64,000 nucleotides of DNA from Oopsacas minuta (lineage: Eukaryota > Porifera > Hexactinellida > Lyssacinosida > Leucopsacidae), in assembly GCA_024704765.1 (NCBI GenBank), contig JAKMXF010000099.1, positions 124,001 through 188,000 on the forward strand. The letters are read 5' to 3'. Each line of letters opens with the position of its first letter. Position 1 is the stretch's first letter. Under the pieces are notes generated by a model. It worked only from the letters and a program-made list of their open reading frames with translations, did no database searches and had not been told where the DNA came from. A program made the translations under genes and the position numbers. Shown here piece by piece: positions 55,306-64,000 of the stretch.

Positions 55306-56164
55306 GCAAGCTTTGCAGAGACAATGTTTGGGTGTTTAGGATCTAGTATATTATGTCAACTATAGATAGAGTCCAAATTATCGCACAAACTAGAAGATGA
55401 AAGTGTACAACTTATATGTTAGCAGCATACAATCTCGTCTAGCTGGCAAATAACCAAATATCATTATTTTTGGTCAGTACGAAAAGAGTGATGGAAAATA
55501 TATCTAAATCCTACATTCTATAAAATCAAAAGCATAAATCATAGTATGAGAACATGGATAAGTAAGCTCATACTTATCTAAGTTTGAAGAAGAGTAAAAA
55601 TATTTACTGATAAAACATTTATTATTAACTCAAAGTACTTGAAAAAATAGGATGGAATCAATAATTACTGTCACTCTCACATAGCAGACCCATTTAGTTA
55701 TATACCAGCGCACTTTGCTTGCTTGGTGGCTTTAGAACTCAGGTTGGGCAAGTATTAACAAGCAAATTTCTTAGTGCTTATAGTCGCTACGCGACGAGAT
55801 AAAGTCCATTCTTCGTCGTCGGGTTTACAATCTAGTAGAATTTTTAAGAATTTATTATCCATGGCCCACCCAAATTACATTCAATGGCCTTGGTGACAAT
55901 GGAGATGATATGTCGCTTCTAGTTAGTAATACTGGCACTTCGTGCGTTAGGTATTAAAAAATTCTGAGTTAATTCGAAATTTGGAAAATTTCTTTTGTAC
56001 AGTGATGAGGGCGTAGTAATCCCATAATGAGTTAGCTTTCGGGCAGATTCATGATATCAGGACATTTATCACATTGAAGGGTACCTGAAATTCAATTTTC
56101 AAACTTCTATCATGTATATTGGCTGAGCAGCAGTATATAATGTAATTTTTTTATAGTTGTGAAT
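55306..56164. other. no gene recognised
   Basis: May be decayed interior of the hAT fragment at 55257; no motif readable. Confidence 0.3.
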
Positions 56165-56360
56165 TTTCGTCCAAGACTCGAACATCTCAGAGCCAGGGCC
56201 AAAATACCATTGTACGCCAAATATCTCCCACGGGGTCCTCCAGGTTCTTCAATCAATTCTGGACATACAAATATATATATACACATATATAGATAAATAG
56301 CGTGTTAACAGTATGGATTTATTTAGTTATCAATCCTTTTTACTGTCCCAAATATAGCAA
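56165..56360 (-). repeat. dispersed unknown repeat, copy B
   Basis: Similar to 46015-46210 along its whole length. On the minus strand it can encode PELIEEPGGPRGRYLAYNGI without a stop. Identity unknown. Confidence 0.45.
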
Positions 56361-57289
56361 TATTATGACACAGGAATGAAATAATCGCTAATATTATAAA
56401 TTATAACAGTATTAATTGGTAATTATGATTTGTAATTAAGTAATTGCATTGAGCAGTAAGAATTTCTATGCGTATTTACTTGTATTTATAGAATCCCTGT
56501 TGTATAATATGAACGAAGATCTTAAAAAATACGCAAACTTTGGAAATGCACATATAAATATTATATTATCATTTTCATTTAATGCATGGCTATTATTTAC
56601 ACTGAGTATACAAATGAATATACCTATTCAATAAATATTTCGGTGAAGTTAATTTATTTTTGTGATTATTTTCAAGTTTAGGGTTATCATCTCAATTTAT
56701 GTACAAAAACGAAACAAAAATTGCTTTTAACTTATTATCTAATTATTTATGAAATATCAGAAGATAGTAATATGTAAATATTCAGTAACTTAGATAGGTT
56801 GCTTAAAGTTCTTACTAACTTTGAAATTCAGCATAAATACGGCTGCAAGTTTTTACGATACTACAGGTACTTTATATCAAAGATAGTTTAATAGTGACAT
56901 GCATAAATACATAATACCATCTTGAATATGTTATGGAGTTATCTAATAATTATTCCACATGAAGTCATGAAAGATTAACAATTTCTCTCACAGATATTAT
57001 TAAATTGCTAGATCTGGGTTAAAACTTGTGACTATCATAAGAGAAAGGTAAAGAATCTAAAGGATCTCCCTCAACTACTTATTCGTTTTAGGCTCAGGAA
57101 GACGACATAAAACCCATTTGAACCTTCAAAATACCACTAATATATATAAGACTAAGTTGAGTAAAATCTGTAGACTTCAATATTTACCGTATTCTTCACA
57201 CGCAAGGATTGACTTCGATAAATCGACTAGGAATTATTATGGATATCGGCAATTCCGAAATAAATTGAAAATATAGATGTCAGAAATTC
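56361..57289. other. no gene recognised
   Basis: Very AT-rich. No motif or repeat boundary recognised. Confidence 0.4.
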
Positions 57290-57720
57290 CCAAAAATATA
57301 GCAATTCTAAGAAAATAGATAATATAAGAAAATTCCCAGATATTTAATGATATTTTTCAGATATTTTCAGATATACTTCCAATATTTTGGGAGGTTGTTC
57401 GATATCCTTCGATATCCTACAGTATTTTAGCTATTTTTACAGATATCAGAGTTATCGAAATTAACGATATCGGATATTCCCTAAATAAAATATCGCTAAA
57501 TTTGTTGAAAATTTGCAAAATATTAATAATATCGAAAATATGAAAATATGTAGAAATATCGAAAAATATCCAAAACATTTGAAAATATAAATAAATATCG
57601 AAATTATCAGAAAATTTTGGAATTTATCGAGAATAATCGGAAAACATCGAGATATATCAATGAATAAGGGCGAAATTTCCGAAATTTCCGGATATATTTT
57701 TAGGAATTTGCGATATTTAT
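57290..57720. repeat. degenerate AATATCGAAA-type repeat tract
   Basis: Dozens of variants of (A)AATATCGAAAAT and GATATTT in both orientations. A minus-strand open frame over part of it is a low-complexity artefact. Confidence 0.6.
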
Positions 57721-59587
57721 TCCAAAATATGTGGTGCACAAGTCCTCTCGTGTCCACTAGGTTCCGCCATTGATCATAAGCTTGATAGCAGAAAAGATAA
57801 ATATTGTTATTGACACACAATCAACTCAACTCGAACAATTACCACAGGGAACATGATTTCGCGTTGTTTCAAGTGTTCCAATGATATTGCGAAAGATTTC
57901 TCTACTGGGTCTTTTCCATCGCCAGGCCAGCATTCCATCTCTAAATCATTCAGCTGTAGCATAAATATAATAATCTTCTCTCGAAGCGATCATGGTCACA
58001 AGTCCTATCGATGTATAAGAAATGAGAAAACTGAATTAGAAAGCCAAGAACAAACAAGTTATGAAGACTATCTAGTACGATCTATAACTGTTTAAGCTAA
58101 GTATTTACAAATTCTGGTACTGTAGTAATATCAAGTGAGTATATATCGCATGGACAGAGTTGTGGATTTGATTTGAATTTGAATTTGGATTTGGATTTGG
58201 ATTTGGATTTGGATTTGGATTTGGATTTGAATTCAATATGAATCAAGTACACCACTCTGTGCATGGATACATATATTTTGAGCTAGTAAATAATATATTT
58301 TTGAAAAACAGATTTCTTGTAAATATGAGCATTAGATGGTGAGGAAATGTAAGAAAAGCGTCACCAAATGGTATGTCACACTGAATTCCGTATATAAAGT
58401 GAATAACCTACATTCCCCTACCAAAAGTAAGCTTCCAGCCAAAACTCCAATTGAAAGTAGCATTTTGCTAGATTTCATAATCTGAAGAATTTTGTTAACA
58501 TTGTATAAGATATTGCAATCTTGATTTGAGAATCGTATTTATGTATCCAAATGAACTATTGAGGAAGCTTTCTACTCAATTAGAGATTAATAATCTGAAC
58601 TTAGGACAGATATAAAAACTGAAAAATAATATAAGTAGTTCAGGTAATTGGATACAAAACAAATCAACCATTATAAACTTATAGGTAGTTAAAGAACTGA
58701 TAGGGGGTTTAAACTACACCTATGCAGACGAATATTGCAGGGCCATTATGAAATTGCAGGCAAAATTCGTTAATATTGAAAAATGTACATACCCTCATAA
58801 TCTGCAAACCATCCATTGATTTGTTACTCTAATACCTGTTTACCTACATATTTATCTGTTGTCGTAAGGTAAAACCTAAATATTTACATTAACCATTCAA
58901 AAATTGTGGGGGCGGCACAGCCCAGACCCCTCAGGTTTTACTCCTATGGGCTATATAGCTATCAAAGGACTGCCCAAGGCGGCTGTGCTGAGGGTTTGGA
59001 GATAGGGAATTCAAAACATTTGAAAAAATACAAAAATCACTGTAATTTAAAATATACGAATGTCGCCCTGTTCTGTGACTCCACATAGGTTTCGAATTGG
59101 TCCAGTATTCCACTAATTAAAATGTTACGACAGGAATTCAACTTACAACCTGTATACCTTTGTGTAAAGAGTACAGTTATATAAGTAAACTAATATATCA
59201 TTAATTACTAACGAATTGTATCTATTCGAACAGATAGAGGAGGTATAAATTGTCCTGCTATTGGGCCGCCAAGATGGCATAAGTCAGGACTGTGAACCAA
59301 GACACTTTCAAATAAATAGGGTGAAAGTTAGACAAAATAAAACAATTTATCCTTTGTATGTAACATCAGGATAATTCCGAGTAAACCCACAGTTACATAT
59401 AATCTGCAGGTCCTCAGGTGGTCTATGACGCCAATAGCTGTAGTCAAGACAAAGAACTTTTTCAGATTACCATACTGGAAGACTTGGTATCCAAAACGAA
59501 GCACTCGGGTTTGCCTAATCATTGGTTAGTTTGGTCTTCTGATGATAATTCCTTTAATTTACTCAAACCTTCTATAACGAATACAGT
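57721..59587. other. no gene recognised; hexamer microsatellite inside
   Basis: A plus-strand 80-codon open frame (57853-58095) with several Cys and Ser has no recognisable domain. GC-richer sequence near 58905-58995 is unassigned. Confidence 0.35.
58163..58235. repeat. (GGATTT)n hexamer microsatellite
   Basis: GATTTG/AATTTG units grading into about eight GGATTT units. Confidence 0.88.
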
Positions 59588-61788
59588 TTGATTGCAATTA
59601 AATGCTTGTTAACTATTATTACCGAAACATTACATACTATGGGTTTCTACGATGGTATACGCATTCCTCTTTCTCTCACTCAGATAAATGATATTCGTCA
59701 ACTTAACGATTTGCTTAAAGAAATTGAAAACCATTCTGCCCCTACTAATTCTCCTGAAACATTCCAACACCATGTCAGAGAGCAATCGGAAGCATTCGTA
59801 AAGCTATTGACTCCCTTTCAACTGGAGAAGAATCTGGAAACCAACAGCCTCTATTATCAAGTCTTCAGTTTATTCTATGCCAATTGGATGACGCTTTGAT
59901 CGCGAAAACTATGAAGCGATACAACATCGAAACTCTTGTCTTGTCTCTCAATGCCAGCTTATCTCGCCAGTTTGTTATAGATACCTTCAATCCCTGGACT
60001 GTCTATAATTGCCGCACCTTTCTACTCTAAAGCGCTTATATTCCAATTTTGGTTTGGATTCTGACTTTACCAACTATCTCAAACAATCAGTCACTCAGTT
60101 TAACAAATGGGAACGAAATGTAGTGATTTATATGGATAAAATTCATTGAAAATCCACATTTACATACAAAGGAGGTAAGATAATTGGATCTTCTTTGAAT
60201 CCTACTGATCCTGTAAAAACCGTTTTGCCTTCATGATATCAAGTTGTCCAAACGATGGTCCAGTATTGTCCATTTACTGCCCTGTTCTAGCTCATTTGCT
60301 GAGGTACTCTTTCCTATCATCAAAGATGTTATTCGTGATGTTGAAGCATGTGGACTCTCTGTACACGTTTTATGTACTGATAATTACACGATGAACGTTA
60401 ACATTTTCAAAGTATTTTCTCCCAGCCGACTTCTAGAGCATATTGTTCCTCACCCTACTGACTCAAACTGGTCATTGTTTTTGCTTTTTGACTTCGTTCA
60501 TATAATCAAATCGATACGTAATAACTTGCTAAACCAAATAGATTATGATAAAACATTCACTAATCCAGATTTTGAGAACATACAAGTTGCGAGCTCTGCA
60601 GTTTTCGAAGAAATTCGCAAATTATATAAAAGTGACCAACACTCTGTTGCTAAATTAGCTCCAAGATTAACCTCTGAAGCTTATTGGCCTTCCCCTTTAG
60701 AACGAAAAAATGTTTCTTTAGCTTTAAGGATATTTGGTGAATCTACAGCCGCTGCATTAAATGTTAGCTACCAATCGCGATATCACACTTCTATAAATTC
60801 ACAGACTGTAGACTTTACTGCCATTATTTGTAATGTTTGGAAGATATTCAGCATCAATACTCCAAACAAGGGTATCCTTCACCAAGATGAATTTTCAGTT
60901 CCACTTACCTACAATGATACCAGATTTATGTTCCTTCAACGTGTAGTTGATTGGGCTGAATGTTGGCTAGTCATGCCTGACAAAAGAGGTAAATTAAGTC
61001 CTCAAATCTTTACAAATTTCCGTCACTCTTGTATGCACTCCGTGCATTGTAAACCATCTGACTGGAAATTGTGGCTATTCGTACGTCCTTTCTTCGTTCT
61101 TTCAAAATGATCCACTTGAGCATCATTTTGGCTTGTATAGGATGATGTCAGGAGCACAATACCACATTAGCTATTGCCAGGTCCTTGAAACAGAACGGAG
61201 AATAAAGTTGTCCTGCATACTCAAATTATTTTCGAAAAAGCCTGTAGAAGATAGCATATCACTTAAGAACTTCTTAGAATCGTGCTCATCCTCTTGTGAC
61301 CAAGACTCCCATGCGTCTTTCAGCTTGGAGATGTATCTCTCGGCGATTCAGGGATATTCAGGGCTAGAATTAAACAAGCAAATACTCCAATCACTCTCCT
61401 TATAGCAGGCTACTCAGTGCATGCCTATTATAAACATTCTACTAAATGTCAATCATGTCTCTTATTCCCCACTGAAAACAAAGAAATTGAAATTGAAGGA
61501 CCTTCAGATTCTGAATATCGATTAATTCAGATAATCGACCGAGGCTCACTAAAATGGCCAAGTAGTGATATTATAGACGTAATTATTACGCTATGGAAAG
61601 TATTCTCTTCTATCGAGAGTCAACCAAGCATATTCAATAACTTTATAACCGGTCCTTCTAGAAGTATCCTGATAGAGTTAACAACAAGTCTTATAGAAGA
61701 TGAACAAGCTGAAGTATGGAGAGTGATGTGTGACGAATGTGGTACACTCATGTGGGATGTATTAGCTAAACTATTTACCGCTACTTAA
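59588..61788 (+). pseudogene. P-element/THAP9-like transposase relic, copy A
   Basis: Four plus-strand segments in order: 59588-59899 (N-terminal helical region), a broken stretch with VVIYMDKIH and FTYKGGKIIGSS around 60120-60200, 60244-61110, and 61133-61788. The P-element RNase H-like blocks are visible. YMDKIH corresponds to the Y-x-D-E-I-x block (first catalytic Asp kept), and LCTDNYTMNVNIF and FLLFDFVHIIKSIRNNLLNQ correspond to the conserved D.VH..K..RN block with the second Asp. The C-terminal end contains HAYYKHSTKCQSCLL, like the AGY.A....C..C segment. Stops near 60030 and 60146 and frameshifts at 60240, 61110 and 61405 break it. No THAP domain is visible upstream and no terminal repeats were identified. 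Confidence 0.75.
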
Positions 61789-62205
61789 AACTGTCTTGAA
61801 TTCCCAGCTACCCTTGAAACCGTGTGTCGAAAATACTCGAAAATTAAAGAAATTGAAGCCTAATTAACTTATCACATACCACTTTCATATACGTATCTTT
61901 TATTATTTTGTACTATTATCAGGCACTCACTATTTGAAATATGCTTAGTATTAAACCCAATAATATTTTCTCTCATTAGATCACATTTTAGTTAATTTTC
62001 TCTAACTATAACATTTACTGTAAAATAAGGACTTAAATGCATCTATGGTCTTCAAAATCGCTTAAGAACAATTTTTTAAGTTCACGATTTGGGTGAATAC
62101 CATCAAATACATGATTATTTGAAATAAAATTTAATAGACTTAAACGACATTCATGGTCCAAAAAGTCGCACTAGTGAACAGCCTTATTATAACGTAGGTC
62201 ACGGT
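61789..62205. other. no gene recognised
   Basis: AT-rich 3' flank of the P-element-like gene. The element's 3' TIR, if present, was not recognised. Confidence 0.4.
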
Positions 62206-62209
62206 TCAT

Positions 62210-62880
62210 GCTATTCTGGCCAAGTATCTGGGTATGTCCAAGATTTGCTCACTTTGGATCCCACATTTGTTGAATCAGACACAGAAGAAGACCCGGGTGA
62301 GAATTGCGAAAACAACCGCCTTGAAAAGTACGACCAATGTGATGAGAGGCGAATATTTGAAATATGTACCCGTGATGAGACGTGGATACGATATTCAGAG
62401 CCAACTCGTAAAGAACAGAACAAGGTATGGATTGTAAAAGGGAATTCTCTACCAAGACCGGATCCTTGGGCCACCAATGTAATGCAGACCATATTTTTCG
62501 ATGCACATGGTCCAGTCTGCTAAATCTGTACTCCTAACTTGCAAACAGTTACTGGGGCACTTTTATGCAACAGTTGATCTTCCGGAAATCGAAAAACATT
62601 ATGTTGAGCGTCGGCCAGCCACGGGTCTTGGAGGAATCAAAATTTTGCATGATAATGCCAAACCGCATAAATCTAAGGAAGTCAAGGAAAAGATTACTCC
62701 TAGAGGTCTTGAGGAGTTGGAACATCCATCCTATAGCCCCGACCTCGCATCGTGCGACTTTTGGCTGTTCGATGGGCTCAAAAAGCACCAAGCAGGTACA
62801 GTTATTGGAGAACGGATGCAAATTGGAAGGCCATCCAACGGTACCTCGGAGACATACAACAAGAAGAGTATAAGAAAACA
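62210..62880 (+). pseudogene. mariner DD34D transposase relic
   Basis: Frames in order: YLGMSKICSLWIPHLLNQTQKKTRVRIAK-type N-terminal linker (family LGM.KVSARWVPHLL...QK..R), then after a frameshift RDETWIRYSEPTRKEQNK (first Asp, family GDETWI). NSLPRPDPWATNVMQTIFFDAHG follows, then a stop. A second frame has IKILHDNAKPHKSKEVKEKI (second Asp) and YSPDLASCDFWLFDGLKKHQAG (third Asp). The helix-turn-helix region and TIRs are not recognised. Distinct from the mariner at 35.5 kb. Confidence 0.8.
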
Positions 62881-62896
62881 TTTTTCAAGTAGATAA

Positions 62897-63400
62897 AGCG
62901 TTTTTACTTGTAGTTGAGCACAGGGGAAACTACTTTGAACATTTATAGTCCAATTTGAGGCTTATCTCACTTATATAATACAATTATTCTAAGAGTTACG
63001 AATTAACTGAATACCCTTTGTAGTATGCGCGAATACTATACATCAGTATTTTGGCAGTAGCTTGAGTGCCTATAAAAGTGAATTTTTTGGTGCAGTTTTG
63101 GATATCCAATTTTTCTTAAAGTGTCTTAAAGTGCCTGCACTGCGAAGCCCAAATTCCAATTCCAAAACATTGAGTCTTTTTTATATGGCATCCACCATAT
63201 ACATCCCTCTGGGGCACTTTTATATGCTAATTTTGGGTGCCGGTGCTGGCAGTCAAATCTTTCTTTATTTACCAGCCTCGGAACCCTAAGTTTGTTCACT
63301 AACTATTGGTTCCAATTACATAATCGTGATAAATATGGACGAAAGAGTAGATTTCACTATTTATAGGTGTTCACCCGTGTTTTCATCTACGTTCTCATGA
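62897..63400. other. no gene recognised
   Basis: A plus-strand open frame at 63062-63289 has no recognisable domain. Confidence 0.35.
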
Positions 63401-63404
63401 CCAT

Positions 63405-63617
63405 ATGCCTAAAATGAATTATTATTCATTTTATACCCCGAGACTATATACTGGACTTCCAATTGAACCTGGGCCTAGTATCGATAAATGTCCAACATTA
63501 GTTAGGTGCTGTCATGTGTTTGTATGTATTGATAATTCAAAGATTATTCTTCATAATCTATTTACCTCGGCTAAAGAGTATGTAACATATTCACAGAAGA
63601 AAATTCGAATATCTTAA
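63405..63617 (+). pseudogene. possible piggyBac transposase fragment
   Basis: The frame encodes LYTGLPIEPGPS, then VRCCHVFVCIDNSK and HNLFTSAKEYVTYSQKKI. This resembles the piggyBac order (D..YTG......, then ......YFDN.FTS..L...L..K.I). Only this block is present. An alternative is chance similarity, since the catalytic Asp block is imperfect. Confidence 0.4.
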
Positions 63618-64000
63618 GCCTAATAGCTCCAATTTGTTAGTGGACGCGTACCAATCTATATATTTTGTGTTATATATCAGCTAATGAGCTTGAGGTTATA
63701 TGTCTTTATTTCATAATTTGTGTTTAGAATTTGAAACATGGACATCCTTTTATTCTATTTTGGAACCTATTAAAATTAATATACTACTGCTTACAAATAG
63801 TGCCGGCGCTAGAAGGAGGCCAGGGGTCTTGAGTCCCACTGATATTGATGGATCACAGCTTCTCAATTACCACTGATCGTCAATATTCAAAAAATACCGT
63901 ACAGACTGTCGGAGCAAGTCTTTGTAGTATCGCTTCCAATTATATTCTTCTCTTATTACAATTTCCAGCCTATATATATATATGAACAGCCATTCCCAAA
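63618..64000. other. no gene recognised
   Basis: Right edge of the window. A GC-richer patch at 63800-63840 is unassigned, and a TATATATA run lies at 63972-63982. Confidence 0.35.

Noticed and set aside
57461-57820. 119-codon minus-strand open frame as a membrane protein
   Set aside because: Low-complexity product of the AATATCG-type repeat tract.
57853-58095. Cys/Ser-rich 80-codon open frame as a malectin downstream exon
   Set aside because: No match to the second half of a malectin domain or its C-terminal membrane anchor.
58163-58235. (GGATTT)n as telomeric repeat
   Set aside because: The unit is not TTAGGG, the array is short, graded and internal.

Overview
The window is AT-rich eukaryotic DNA, almost certainly from an invertebrate animal. 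It has sparse coding, a spliced exon of an animal-type malectin gene at about 51.3 kb, and a dense mix of DNA transposons. The sequence alone does not let me name the species. Nearly everything recognisable is mobile-element sequence: Tigger/pogo, Tc1/mariner (at least five copies), hAT (at least three coding relics plus small non-autonomous elements), PIF/Harbinger, a CACTA-like element, P-element-like, a possible piggyBac relic and LINE relics. No operon, CRISPR array, rRNA or tRNA was seen.

The most important region is 13998-21197. It holds two complete, tail-to-tail transposons whose proteins are RAG1-like, the family of the V(D)J recombinase. Element 1 (13998-17370) and element 2 (17923-21197) each begin and end with CACAGTG, exactly the consensus heptamer of vertebrate recombination signal sequences. 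Each is bordered by a perfect 5-bp target duplication (TAGGG and TATTA), the size made by Transib and RAG transposition. Both proteins align through the RAG1 catalytic core: D600-like, D708-like, the C-x2-C of the zinc-binding region, the NGNFARK-like block, and the Glu of the S-E-G-N-E-S-G-N-K block. They end in a CCHC-type zinc knuckle. The two copies also share paired TGACGTCA palindromes at matching distances from the 3' end. Element 2 carries a 56-bp GT-AG intron that element 1 lacks. A third, more diverged RAG1-like relic lies at 49.4-50.7 kb, and a solitary TIR-like end at 30.19 kb. No RAG2-like (kelch) gene is visible.

Layout: 0-7.4 kb holds an integrase relic, a transposase-like relic and featureless DNA. 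7.4-9.4 kb is a structurally intact Tigger with a full 518-codon transposase. 9.8-12.7 kb has two LINE relics and a 36-bp-arm palindrome. 14.0-21.2 kb is the RAG1-like pair. 21.7-23.9 kb is a hAT relic. 24.8-29.0 kb is a three-level nest: a Tc1/mariner inside a hAT inside a short hAT-like MITE. 31.7-34.8 kb is a further hAT relic with a nested MITE, and 35.5-36.8 kb is a mariner. 37.8-43.4 kb is a Harbinger element with a CACTA-like element nested inside it. 43.9-45.3 kb is a Tc1 relic. 46.5-47.3 kb is a MITE in a tandem repeat. 49.4-50.7 kb is the third RAG1-like relic. 51.3-51.7 kb is the malectin exon, whose intron probably runs on downstream. 53.1-54.4 kb is a Tc1 element with one nonsense codon. 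54.7-55.2 and 59.6-61.8 kb are two P-element-like copies. 62.2-62.9 kb is a mariner relic and 63.4-63.6 kb a possible piggyBac relic.

The malectin exon is the only well-supported cellular gene. The rest records repeated colonisation by cut-and-paste elements, with nesting that gives a relative insertion order. All family assignments are by eye from motifs; no database search was run.
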